Below, piece by piece: positions 50,492-58,145 of a DNA stretch of 64,000 nucleotides (the first letter of the stretch is position 1; the number at the start of each line of letters is the position of its first letter). Source of the DNA: Rhodocyclaceae bacterium (GTDB lineage Bacteria > Pseudomonadota > Gammaproteobacteria > Burkholderiales > Usitatibacteraceae); assembly GCA_020247545.1 (NCBI GenBank), contig JADCIX010000038.1, forward strand, positions 1-64,000, in the 5' to 3' direction. The notes under the pieces were generated by a model, which searched no databases, was not told the DNA's origin, and saw only the letters and a program-made list of their open reading frames with translations. The translations under genes were made by a program, and so were the position numbers.

Positions 50492-51531
50492 CTTTTCTGC
50501 GTCGTTGGCACGAGGGCTGTGGTAAACCCAACCAACTCATCTAGCTTCTTTCGCGCCAATCCGCTCTCAATCATTTCACGCGCGCGCGCAACACCGCCCC
50601 ACAGGTCAGTCGCGAGGCCGGCGACATAAATCGCCGCCCCGGCATTGAGCATCACAATGTCTTTGGCCGGCCCCGCCTTATTGTTGAGAACGTCGAGCAA
50701 CATTGACTTTGAGGTGTCGGCGTCCGCGGCCCGAATGGTGTCGACCGATGCCAAATCCAAGCCAAACTGTTTTGGCTCGATCATAAATTCGGTCACAAAA
50801 CCGTGCTTGAGCTCGGCTACCTGCGTTTTCCCCGTTAGGGTAATTTCGTCCAGTCCATCTTCGCCATGCACCACCATCACGTGTCTGGCACCCAACTGCT
50901 TCAACACGCGGGCTTGAATGCCGACAAGGTCAGGGTGAAAAACACCCATCACTTGGTTAGGTGCACCGGCAGGGTTGGTTAGTGGCCCCAAGATATTGAG
51001 GATGGTCCGCATGCCCAACTCCTTGCGCACGGGGGCGGCGTATTTCATCGCCGGGTGGTGACTCGGCGCAAACATGAACCCGATACCAACCTTTTCAATG
51101 GCCTCAGCAACTTGTGCTGGCGTCAGGGCGAGATTCACCCCCAGCGCCTCGAGCACATCGGCACTGCCCGACTTGGACGAAACAGATCGACCGCCGTGTT
51201 TCGCCACTTTAGCGCCGGCAGCAGCGGCCACAAACGCGGCAGTGGTGGAGATATTAAAAGTATGCGCTTTGTCGCCACCAGTTCCGCAGGTATCAACAAG
51301 ATGCGTGGCGTCACTCACGGCGACCTTCGTCGCAAATTCACGCATCACTTGGGCGGCGGCGGCGATTTCGGATACCGACTCCGACTTCACGTGCAAGCCC
51401 ATCAAAATGGCCGACAATTGAACCGGGGTGACCTTGCCTTCCATCACCTGGCGGAACAGGTCAAGCATCTCATCGAAAAAAATCTCTCGTTTATCGGAAA
51501 GTCGGTTAATGGCTTCTTGCGGTGTAAACAT
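50488..51531 (-). CDS. trpD: Anthranilate phosphoribosyltransferase
   Basis: A 347-residue enzyme transferring phosphoribosyl to anthranilate. The PRPP-binding glycine-rich segment [47 protein letters not shown] starts near residue 82. The start at 51531 lies 22 bases after the trpG stop. Length and organisation are standard. Confidence 0.97.
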   Translation of the reverse strand: MFTPQEAINRLSDKREIFFDEMLDLFRQVMEGKVTPVQLSAILMGLHVKSESVSEIAAAAQVMREFATKVAVSDATHLVDTCGTGGDKAHTFNISTTAAFVAAAAGAKVAKHGGRSVSSKSGSADVLEALGVNLALTPAQVAEAIEKVGIGFMFAPSHHPAMKYAAPVRKELGMRTILNILGPLTNPAGAPNQVMGVFHPDLVGIQARVLKQLGARHVMVVHGEDGLDEITLTGKTQVAELKHGFVTEFMIEPKQFGLDLASVDTIRAADADTSKSMLLDVLNNKAGPAKDIVMLNAGAAIYVAGLATDLWGGVARAREMIESGLARKKLDELVGFTTALVPTTQKR

Positions 51532-51553
51532 GGATCGCTTTCGACTTTTTCGC

Positions 51554-52120
51554 TCAATGGGCCTTCAAAAAATTTCCGAGCAATTGATGCCCGTGTTCGG
51601 TCATGATCGATTCAGGGTGGAATTGCACGCCCTCGATTGGCATGGACTTGTGACGGACACCCATGATCTCCGCGTCGTCCGTCCAGGCGGTAATCTCAAG
51701 ACAATCGGGACACGATTCGCGCTCGATGACCAGCGAGTGATAACGCGTTGCACGAAACGGCGACGGTAACGCAGCAAACACTCCTTGCCCAGTGTGAGTC
51801 ACTTGGGAAGTCTTGCCGTGCATCAACGTCTTGGCGTGAACAATTCGACCGCCGAAGGCTTGCCCGATGGCCTGATGACCCAAGCATACGCCAAGCAGCG
51901 GGATTCTTCCCGCGAATTTTTCGATCACGGCGACAGATATGCCGGCCTCGCTGGGTGAACAAGGTCCCGGAGAAATTACGATCTTTGCCGGCGCAAGTTT
52001 CTCGATTTCGCCAAGCGTGACTTCATCATTGCGCTTCACGAGTACGTCCTCACCCAGCTCCCCAAGATACTGCACGAGGTTGAAGGTAAACGAATCATAG
52101 TTATCGATCATTAGCAGCAT
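51554..52120 (-). CDS. trpG: Anthranilate synthase component II (glutamine amidotransferase)
   Basis: A 188-residue class-I glutamine amidotransferase that supplies ammonia to TrpE (and possibly PabB). The catalytic Cys79 ([17 protein letters not shown]), His168 and Glu170 (VQFHPES) are present. The coding sequence is intact, but its first 22 bases are one copy of the direct repeat that bounds an inserted element, so the DNA directly in front of the start codon comes from that element rather than from the original operon. Confidence 0.96.
   Translation of the reverse strand: MLLMIDNYDSFTFNLVQYLGELGEDVLVKRNDEVTLGEIEKLAPAKIVISPGPCSPSEAGISVAVIEKFAGRIPLLGVCLGHQAIGQAFGGRIVHAKTLMHGKTSQVTHTGQGVFAALPSPFRATRYHSLVIERESCPDCLEITAWTDDAEIMGVRHKSMPIEGVQFHPESIMTEHGHQLLGNFLKAH
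52099..52120. repeat. Attachment-site direct repeat, trpG side
   Basis: A 22-bp sequence, starting AGTTATCGAT and ending TTAGCAGCAT on the plus strand, that encodes the first seven codons of trpG on the minus strand. It is identical to 53817-53838. Confidence 0.85.
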
Positions 52121-52167
52121 TTCAAACCCTAACCGTTTGATTTAATTTGATTATTTTCAATTTTTCA

Positions 52168-52210
52168 ATGCGGGTTACTGCTTTGATACCCGCTGAAATA
52201 CCCGCTTTTT
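52168..52210. repeat. Arm-type repeat, left end of element
   Basis: TGCGGGTTAC, then GATACCCGCT and ATACCCGCTTTTTT. It lines up in the same orientation with TGCGGGTACC...GATACCGGCT...ATACCCGCTTTATT at 53662-53706. Repeated GGGTAT units of this kind flank integrase genes of the DUF4102 type and are probable integrase arm-binding sites. Confidence 0.55.
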
Positions 52211-52404
52211 TCGTTGCTAGGCCGGTTCGATCCGGTCAAAACTAGCAGGCCGGAAGCCCGGCAAAAGAAAAATAAATATCAGGCGATTGGCTTGCGCCAG
52301 CGCCAAGAGCGGGAGAGGTTTGAAGAATTTCTGCGATTCGTAATCAAATTATTGCACCGAATTTTTCGGATTAGCGAACCCGCAAAAGTTTTGGCCAAAA
52401 TTGG

Positions 52405-52704
52405 TTAAGGCGCTCGATCAATTTCATCGTGCGGCGCTACGCGCCTCAGCAAAGCGTTGCCACCAGTCACTTCAAGGGAGACCTTGTAGTTACCATTCAC
52501 GTGAATAGTGTATATGTCGGGATTTGAATATCCCGACAATTTTTCGAACCGAAGTCCGGGCGGTCTATAAGACAAAGTTAGGTCTTGAAGTTTGGAATCA
52601 ACCAGATTGCGCATGGTGTGATCCAATTTGTCGTAGTCCTTGTGAAACCGCCTCGACTTCGCCCAACGACTTAGGACTACTCCGCCCGAACCAACAACCG
52701 TCAT
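52405..52704 (-). CDS. RelE/ParE-superfamily toxin
   Basis: A 99-residue toxin of the RelE/ParE superfamily. The compact fold pattern is seen: WAKSRRFHKDYDKLDHTMRNLVDSKLQDL, the YRPPGLRFEKLSGYSNPDIYTIHVNGNYKVSLEV strands, and the basic C-terminal RRVAPHDEIDR with possible catalytic residues. Members usually cleave ribosome-bound mRNA. It begins 5 bases after the stop of the upstream 166-residue gene, the usual antitoxin-first arrangement. No promoter lies directly in front of it. It sits within the element inserted at trpG. Confidence 0.85.
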   Translation of the reverse strand: MTVVGSGGVVLSRWAKSRRFHKDYDKLDHTMRNLVDSKLQDLTLSYRPPGLRFEKLSGYSNPDIYTIHVNGNYKVSLEVTGGNALLRRVAPHDEIDRAP

Positions 52705-52709
52705 GCAAA

Positions 52710-53210
52710 TTAGTTGTGAAGGGCTGAAATAACTTGATCCATAGAGCCGTATGCGTCAGGGTCACGTGGCTCAGCCTTAAGGTCATGCGTTATGACTCCG
52801 GCTCTTAGGTCTTTCAGAGATTCGACCGTGGTAGCGACAGCCTGCATAAGCCTGTCGAATTCGTCAACAAGTGGCTCGACAAACTCTTGCGGAATGTCGC
52901 GACGTTCCTGTTCAGCACTTTTCGCGAGCAAAAGCTTTGGCAATTCCGCTTCCAAAACTTTGTATGCGCGTTCAAACGTACCAATGATTTTGTCGTCAGG
53001 ATCAAGGTACACACCGGATTGAACCGGATAAGCCTTGAGCTTGGTACAAGTTACGTCAATAAGCTCGTTGATACTGTTAAAGGCTTCGGTGGCGCGGACG
53101 TATGCATCCACTGTATTTTCGATTTGATCAATTACGTGAATGCTCGTGCTACCAGCTACTCGTGCCACAGCCTGCATTTCCGCCGACAATGTAGCCGATG
53201 AGATATTCAT
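52710..53210 (-). CDS. Putative antitoxin, unrecognised family (166 aa)
   Basis: A 166-residue acidic, mainly helical protein with a GGAAAG ribosome site. It is the first gene of a two-gene operon with the RelE-type toxin, so by position it should be the antitoxin. It is larger than usual antitoxins and shows no obvious helix-turn-helix, PHD or ribbon-helix-helix DNA-binding motif. Helical segments (VIDQIENTVDAYVRATEAFNSI, DEFDRLMQAVATTVESLKDL) suggest coiled-coil packing, and the C-terminus has RDPDAYGSMDQVISAL. An alternative is an unrelated cargo gene, but the tight spacing argues for a pair. Confidence 0.6.
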   Translation of the reverse strand: MNISSATLSAEMQAVARVAGSTSIHVIDQIENTVDAYVRATEAFNSINELIDVTCTKLKAYPVQSGVYLDPDDKIIGTFERAYKVLEAELPKLLLAKSAEQERRDIPQEFVEPLVDEFDRLMQAVATTVESLKDLRAGVITHDLKAEPRDPDAYGSMDQVISALHN

Positions 53211-53272
53211 TCTTTCCTCTCATGACGCCCGCATCCGCAGGCAATAAACAACTTCAGAACGTTACTGAAACA

Positions 53273-53302
53273 AGTATATCTTGATGTAATCCAAGATGTA
53301 AA
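53273..53302 (-). promoter_or_regulatory. Predicted sigma-70 promoter of the toxin operon
   Basis: On the minus strand a -35 TTTACA (53297-53302) and a -10 TATACT (53273-53278) are 18 bases apart, each matching the consensus at five of six positions. The spacer contains an inverted repeat, ATCTTG (53278-53283) and CAAGAT (53292-53297), that could be an operator for autoregulation. It lies 63 bases upstream of the putative antitoxin start, in an AT-rich stretch. Confidence 0.6.
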
Positions 53303-53587
53303 GCATAAGCTTTGCATGTTAACCATTTGATTAATAACGGTAAATTTCAATTTCTAAACACAACGTTAACCTCCAAAACCTCAGTGCATAACGCCATAGC
53401 GTCATACGTTTTGAGACTATGGTGAGCAATTGGTTCAAAGCGTAAACCAGTACGCAACAGATTGATCCCCAGATGAACAGCTAGAAATCCTTTCCTTTTC
53501 GCGGACTATATCGGTTTGATTTTGAAACCTAGCAATCCGTCTTGGTAACCATTAACGCTCTCCATATGGGCGTTCTGCAACGCCTTT

Positions 53588-53661
53588 CGCGCCACCAATC
53601 AGAGTTACGCTTTGCGTTCGCCGGCCTTTGCAGCTTCAATTTCTGAGGTCGTGAGTGCCAT
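53588..53661 (-). pseudogene. Tyrosine integrase, N-terminal remnant
   Basis: From ATG 53661 the minus strand encodes MALTTSEIEAAKAGERKA then a stop codon at 53605-53607. This is the characteristic start of DUF4102-type integrases (MALT-x-x-x-I-x-x-A-K-x-G-E-R-x). After the stop the bases still resemble the following DGGG stretch, in a shifted frame. The rest of the gene is missing, so the element can no longer move by itself. The arm repeats just upstream of the ATG (53662-53706) are in the expected place. Confidence 0.7.
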
Positions 53662-53706
53662 TTGCGGGTACCGGTGAATTGATACCGGCTACGATACCCG
53701 CTTTAT
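53662..53706. repeat. Arm-type repeat, right end of element
   Basis: TGCGGGTACC, GATACCGGCT and ATACCCGCTTTATT blocks, directly upstream of the integrase remnant and matching 52168-52210 in order and orientation. A likely integrase arm-binding site. Confidence 0.55.
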
Positions 53707-53816
53707 TTGTGGCTTGCAACGGACTAATGCGGCCTATACCGGCGCATAACTATCTGTATTTCATTGATATTTTCAGCACTTCCGGCCTACTTTGGACTAA
53801 TCCGGTTCAAGGTATT

Positions 53817-53838
53817 AGTTATCGATCATTAGCAGCAT
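53817..53838. repeat. Attachment-site direct repeat, ltaE side
   Basis: A perfect copy of 52099-52120, lying 11 bases beyond the ltaE stop codon. On the minus strand an AAAGGGG site precedes it at ribosome-binding distance, which shows this was the original trpG start before insertion. Confidence 0.85.
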
Positions 53839-53849
53839 GCATCGCCCCT

Positions 53850-54869
53850 TTAACTCACTCGACCAGCGTAGAAGGCAGCGAATACGTCCACGACACGCTG
53901 CACATCAGCGGTATCAACATCAAGGTGCGTAACGAGTCTGGTACGAGGCCCGACAATGGTAATAATGCCGTTCCTTTCCAAATATGCTTGTAACGCGGCG
54001 ACATCTGCCGACCGCACATCAACAAACAGAATGTTGGTCTGCGGCATGTGCACGGTCAGCGTATTGATCCCCGCTAAACCTCCCGCAAGCCGCATCGCGT
54101 TTTCGTGGTCCTCTTGCAAGCGATCCACGTGATGGTCCAAAGCGTAGATGCCGGCGGCGGCCAAAATACCAGCCTGCCGCATGCCCCCACCGAGCATTTT
54201 GCGGTGCCTCTGGGCGCGCTTTATGAGCGGCTTTCTTCCACAAAGTACCGAGCCCGCCGGGGTGCCAAGCCCCTTCGATAAACAGACAGAGACAGAATCA
54301 AAGTAACCGCAGATCTTTTTCGCGCTGCGCTGGGTTTTCACTGCCGCATTAAATAGCCGCGCCCCATCAAGATGCATGCCAAGCGAGTGTGCTTTTGCGA
54401 GGGCGCTCACCTCGGCCATGTAGCTTTCAGGGATCACCATGCCGCCGATAGTGTTTTCCAACGCAATAAGCCGCGTGATCGCAAAGTGTGAGTCGTCGGG
54501 CTTGACTGCGGCGCGAATTTTTTCCAGCGGGATCGTTCCATCCAGCGCGTTTTCGATCGGCTGTGGCTGGATAGATCCGAGCACGGCTGCGCCGCCACCC
54601 TCGTACTTATAGGTGTGTGCATTCTGACCAACGATGTATTCATCGCCGCGTGCACAATGCGCCATCAATGCGCAGAGATTGCTTTGTGTGCCGGAAGGCA
54701 AGAACAGTCCGGCCTCCATGCCCACCATATCGGCCATCTTTTCCTGCAACGCATTCACCGTGGGGTCGTCACCAAAGACATCGTCCCCAACTTCCGCGCT
54801 TGCCATGGCGGCGCGCATCGCCGCGGTTGGCCGCGTGACGGTATCGCTTCTGAGATCAATTCTTTTCAT
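53850..54869 (-). CDS. ltaE: Low-specificity L-threonine aldolase
   Basis: A 339-residue PLP enzyme that splits L-threonine and L-allo-threonine into glycine and acetaldehyde. The PLP lysine is Lys199 in SVCLSKGLGTPAGSVLCG, and the ASAEVGDDVFGDDPTVNALQE start and HLDGARLFNAA segment are family signatures. It starts 16 bases after trpE. Its position between trpE and trpG is unusual; originally trpG followed only 11 bases later, before the mini-element was inserted. Confidence 0.95.
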   Translation of the reverse strand: MKRIDLRSDTVTRPTAAMRAAMASAEVGDDVFGDDPTVNALQEKMADMVGMEAGLFLPSGTQSNLCALMAHCARGDEYIVGQNAHTYKYEGGGAAVLGSIQPQPIENALDGTIPLEKIRAAVKPDDSHFAITRLIALENTIGGMVIPESYMAEVSALAKAHSLGMHLDGARLFNAAVKTQRSAKKICGYFDSVSVCLSKGLGTPAGSVLCGRKPLIKRAQRHRKMLGGGMRQAGILAAAGIYALDHHVDRLQEDHENAMRLAGGLAGINTLTVHMPQTNILFVDVRSADVAALQAYLERNGIITIVGPRTRLVTHLDVDTADVQRVVDVFAAFYAGRVS

Positions 54870-54885
54870 TTGTTGGCCCTTGAAG

Positions 54886-56394
54886 CTAACTGGTCATATC
54901 TAAGCCGGTTGCCACCATCTCGGCGGCACGCAGCAATGCCCGTGCTTTGTTTTCAGTCTCCTGCCATTCAAGCTCTGGCACAGAATCCGCAACGATCCCC
55001 GCAGCTGCTTGAGCATACAGCACACCGTCTTTGACTACACCAGTTCGAATGGCGATTGCCAGATCAAGATTGCCGTTGAAACCGAGATATCCAGCCGCAC
55101 CGGCGTAGATACCCCGCTTTGATGGTTCGAGCTCGTCGATGATTTCCATGGCTCGCACTTTGGTCGTGCCTGTTACCGTACCCGCAGGAAAGGTCGCTCG
55201 CAGTAAATCTATCGGGCAGACGTCCTGTCGTATCTTGCCGTCGACATTGGAGACCAAGTGCATCACGTGGGAGTATCGCTCCACGACATAATGCTCGGTA
55301 ACTTCTACACTGCCAATCTTCGCGATCCGCCCCAAATCATTGCGCCCCAGATCGATCAACATCAAGTGTTCCGCCAGCTCTTTGGGGTCGGCACGCAATT
55401 CGGCCTCGAGGGCTGCGTCGAGTTCGGGCGTCGCGCCACGTTTCCGAGTGCCAGCAATCGGCCTAACAGTGACTTTTTCACCCTCCTGCCGGACCAATAT
55501 TTCCGGTGAAGCCCCAACGATGTGGAATTCACCCATATCGAAATAGAACATATACGGCGAGGGATTGATGGATCGCAAGGCGCGGTACAGATTGATCGGC
55601 GGCGCGTCAAAGGGCTGCGAGATGCGCTGCGAAATCTGTACCTGCATGATGTCGCCATCCACGATGTACTGCTTGGAGCGCTCAACCGCCCTGAGGAAGC
55701 GTTCCTTACCGATTTCCGATTTTGGCTCATGTTTGCGTCCCGAGGGGACATACACCGGCAGTGGCGCTTGGCTTCGCAGTTGCATCCTAAGTTCCGTCAA
55801 GCGACGCTGCGTATTTTCAAATGCATTTTCGACGGCAGGATCGGCATAGACGATCATGGTCAACCGACCCGAAAGGTTATCCACCACCGCCAGCTCGTCA
55901 GACACCATCAACACGATATCCGGCGTGCCTAACGCATCCGGCTTCGCAACAAACTTGTCATCAAGATGTTTTGCGAGCTTGGGCTCGATATAGCGCACCG
56001 TGTCGTAGCCGAAGTAACCCGCCAAGCCGCCGGCAAATCGCAGCGCACCTTCGATTGGCGCAGCTCGAAATCGCGCCTGGTACTTTTCGATGAAAGCCAG
56101 CGGATCTTCAACAAACTTGTGTTCCACTTTCTCTGGCGTACCGCCTGTTTTTGCGCGGAAGACAACGACTTCGCGCCCGCGAACTTCGAGCCACTCTCGC
56201 GCGGGCAAACCGATGATGGAGTAGCGCCCAAAACGCTCGCCGCCAATCACCGACTCCAGCAGATAGGAGTGCGGTTTATTCGCGAGCTTAAGATAAATGG
56301 AAAGTGGCGTGTCGAGATCCGCAAAGGTCTCGAGCGCCACGGGAATTCGGTTGTAGCCTTCAGCGGCGAGGCGCTGAAACTGGGCTTCGATCAT
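54886..56394 (-). CDS. trpE: Anthranilate synthase component I
   Basis: A 502-residue chorismate-using enzyme that with TrpG forms anthranilate. The start at 56394 gives the family N-terminus MIEAQFQRLAAEGYNRIPV. Feedback-inhibition and active-site motifs include KPHSYLLESVIGGERFGRYSIIG near 36-58 and, in the C-terminal chorismate-binding half, RPIAGTRKRGATPELD, DLGRNDLGRIAKIGSVEV and PAGTVTGTTKVRAMEIIDELEP. A 17-codon leader ORF with four Trp codons lies 77 bases upstream, suggesting attenuation-type control. Confidence 0.97.
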   Translation of the reverse strand: MIEAQFQRLAAEGYNRIPVALETFADLDTPLSIYLKLANKPHSYLLESVIGGERFGRYSIIGLPAREWLEVRGREVVVFRAKTGGTPEKVEHKFVEDPLAFIEKYQARFRAAPIEGALRFAGGLAGYFGYDTVRYIEPKLAKHLDDKFVAKPDALGTPDIVLMVSDELAVVDNLSGRLTMIVYADPAVENAFENTQRRLTELRMQLRSQAPLPVYVPSGRKHEPKSEIGKERFLRAVERSKQYIVDGDIMQVQISQRISQPFDAPPINLYRALRSINPSPYMFYFDMGEFHIVGASPEILVRQEGEKVTVRPIAGTRKRGATPELDAALEAELRADPKELAEHLMLIDLGRNDLGRIAKIGSVEVTEHYVVERYSHVMHLVSNVDGKIRQDVCPIDLLRATFPAGTVTGTTKVRAMEIIDELEPSKRGIYAGAAGYLGFNGNLDLAIAIRTGVVKDGVLYAQAAAGIVADSVPELEWQETENKARALLRAAEMVATGLDMTS

Positions 56395-56471
56395 GGAAAG
56401 TTCTCGACAAAGACAATCAAACAAATGGCACAACAACGACAGCGACTACCGCAATACTCCGGCGCGTGATT

Positions 56472-56525
56472 TCACCGCCAGTTCTGCCATCGCCACGACC
56501 AGTTAGTTTTGTCGACAAACATCAT
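56472..56525 (-). CDS. trpL: Predicted trp leader peptide
   Basis: A 17-codon frame MMFVDKTNWSWRWQNWR with Trp at positions 9, 11, 13 and 16, in the 152-bp gap between gph and trpE. Four of eight residues being Trp is the classic composition of a ribosome-stalling leader for a trp operon. A stem GGCGGTGA / TCACGCGCC spans its stop codon (56461-56479), and bases of the last Trp codons (56481-56489) can pair with GTTGTGCCA (56426-56434) nearer trpE. I see no clear T-run terminator, so control may be translational. The ribosome site is weak. Confidence 0.65.
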   Translation of the reverse strand: MMFVDKTNWSWRWQNWR

Positions 56526-56546
56526 GAAAACAACACTCTCAAAGAA

Positions 56547-57389
56547 TTACGACCCAACTTTAACGTATTTCATGGCGCTCGGTAGATCATCGATGAACGC
56601 ATCACAATCCAGCCCTCGCAGCTCCTGCCCTTCGTTGTAGCCATAGGGGACAATAAACACTGGGCAGCCGGCGGCACGCGCGGCGGCGGCGTCGTGCATT
56701 GAGTCGCCAATCATGATGACTTCGTCAATCCTGGCCTCGAAAAAATCGGCCGCATGTTGGAGGGGTAGCGGATGTGGTTTTTTTTCGTCCAACGAATCAC
56801 CCGACAAGACCAGCTCAAAATACGGTGCCAGTCCGGTTCTTTCCATGAGGGGCAGCGTAAACCGTTCCGCCTTATTGGTCACACAGCCGAGGCGAAAGCC
56901 TTTTTCGCGGAATAATTCGAGCCCCTCAAAAACGCCTGGGAAGGCACGGGAAACATCGGCGAGGCACGCCTCGTACTGCTTCTCAAACTGTGCAATCGCA
57001 ACCTTGGAGGCAGTCGCGCCAAGTTCACCAACCGAGCTTTTCATCGATTGCGAAACCAGATTTGCGATCCCACGGCCGATGAAGTTTCGCACCACCGGCA
57101 AGTCAAGCGGGCCAAAGCCAAACGCGGCGCGCATGCGGTTTACTGCGGTGGTAATGTCGCCCGCGGTATCAAGCATCGTGCCGTCAAGGTCGAGCAGCAA
57201 TACTTTGGCTGTAACAGGCATCGGAAATTTCGGTTTGGCGCGGTACCGAATTTTCTTGGCGTCCGCCTTTGCCGCGATATCACCGACCAAAGTGTCCGCC
57301 AGTTGGTCGTTTTCAAGCACTTCCGCCCCAAGACGCCCTTCTTTGCTTGTGTTTTGCATTGAGTGTGGATGTTCTGACAAAGACATCAT
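56547..57389 (-). CDS. gph: Phosphoglycolate phosphatase
   Basis: A HAD-superfamily phosphatase that removes 2-phosphoglycolate, linking to the glycolate oxidase at the start of the window. The nucleophile motif LLLDLDGTMLDT, the VTNKAERF motif II/III region and the MIGDSMHDAAAARAAGC motif IV are all present. From ATG 57389 the protein has 280 residues with a ~56-residue N-terminal extension not seen in most relatives; ATG 57221 (MPVTAKVLLLDLDGT) would give the usual size. It lies 3 bases after rpe. Neither start has a strong ribosome site. Confidence 0.9.
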   Translation of the reverse strand: MMSLSEHPHSMQNTSKEGRLGAEVLENDQLADTLVGDIAAKADAKKIRYRAKPKFPMPVTAKVLLLDLDGTMLDTAGDITTAVNRMRAAFGFGPLDLPVVRNFIGRGIANLVSQSMKSSVGELGATASKVAIAQFEKQYEACLADVSRAFPGVFEGLELFREKGFRLGCVTNKAERFTLPLMERTGLAPYFELVLSGDSLDEKKPHPLPLQHAADFFEARIDEVIMIGDSMHDAAAARAAGCPVFIVPYGYNEGQELRGLDCDAFIDDLPSAMKYVKVGS

Positions 57390-57392
57390 CGA

Positions 57393-58073
57393 TCAGGCGG
57401 TGGCAAGTTGCTCGCGCATTGTAGTGATAGTCGCGGCGTAATCGGCCGCGTTAAAGATAGCCGAGCCTGCAACGAATGTATCAGCCCCGGCCCGCGCGAT
57501 TTCCGCAATGTTGTCGGTCTTAACGCCACCATCGACCTCCAACCAAATGTCCCGCCTGCTCTGCTGAATCCGTGCGCGAGCATCGCGTAACTTATCAAGC
57601 GCGGCCGGAATAAATTTTTGCCCGCCAAAGCCCGGATTGACACTCATGATGAGAATCAAATCGACCTTGTCCATTACATGGTCGAGATAGGTCAAAGGTG
57701 TGGCGGGATTAAACACCAAGCCGGCCTTGCACCCGCATTCGCGAATCAGCGCCAAGGTGCGATCAATATGTTCGCTGGCCTCCGGATGAAACGAAATGAT
57801 GTCGGCACCGGCCTTGGCAAAATCCGGAATGATGCGGTCTACCGGCTTGACCATCAGATGTACATCGATTGGCACCTTACTGCCATCCGCCCGCACCGCA
57901 TGGGGCCGCACTGCCTCACACACCATCGGACCAATCGTCAGGTTGGGAACGTAGTGGTTGTCCATCACATCGAAGTGGATTACATCCGCGCCGGCCGCGA
58001 TGACGGCATGCACCTCTTCGCCCAGGCGGGCGAAATCCGCAGAAAGAATAGAAGGAGCAATTCGATTGATCAT
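57393..58073 (-). CDS. rpe: Ribulose-phosphate 3-epimerase
   Basis: A 226-residue TIM-barrel pentose-phosphate enzyme. Motifs: [18 protein letters not shown] at the N-terminus, [20 protein letters not shown] (metal and substrate site) and the phosphate-binding [14 protein letters not shown]-like segment [23 protein letters not shown] 58073 is preferred; the preceding in-frame TTG adds two residues. The order rpe-gph-trpE is conserved in betaproteobacteria. Confidence 0.97.
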   Translation of the reverse strand: MINRIAPSILSADFARLGEEVHAVIAAGADVIHFDVMDNHYVPNLTIGPMVCEAVRPHAVRADGSKVPIDVHLMVKPVDRIIPDFAKAGADIISFHPEASEHIDRTLALIRECGCKAGLVFNPATPLTYLDHVMDKVDLILIMSVNPGFGGQKFIPAALDKLRDARARIQQSRRDIWLEVDGGVKTDNIAEIARAGADTFVAGSAIFNAADYAATITTMREQLATA

Positions 58074-58145
58074 GAACAAATTTTACGCGTAAGTTGGATC
58101 AATTCGACATGATTGTGACAAGCGACGGCGTGATAGCATCCCGCC

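Larger units (their letters stand above)
52099..53838. mobile_element. Integrative mini-element with a toxin module, inserted at trpG
   Basis: A 1.74-kb segment bounded by a perfect 22-bp direct repeat (52099-52120 and 53817-53838), splitting ltaE from trpG. Read on the minus strand, the repeat equals the first 22 bases of trpG. Contents in order: arm-like repeats (52168-52210), a RelE-type toxin gene and its upstream partner, an AT-rich non-coding part with a good promoter, a broken tyrosine-integrase N-terminus (53588-53661), matching arm repeats (53662-53706) and the far repeat copy. Site-specific integration by the lost integrase explains this best. Confidence 0.8.

Noticed and set aside
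52214-52408. A 64-residue frame inside the left part of the mini-island
   Set aside because: It starts within the arm-repeat area, has no ribosome site and no recognisable motif; probably non-coding element DNA.
56395-56471. A classical rho-independent attenuator between the leader peptide and trpE
   Set aside because: Stems can be drawn but none is followed by a convincing T-run, so I report the leader peptide without claiming a terminator.
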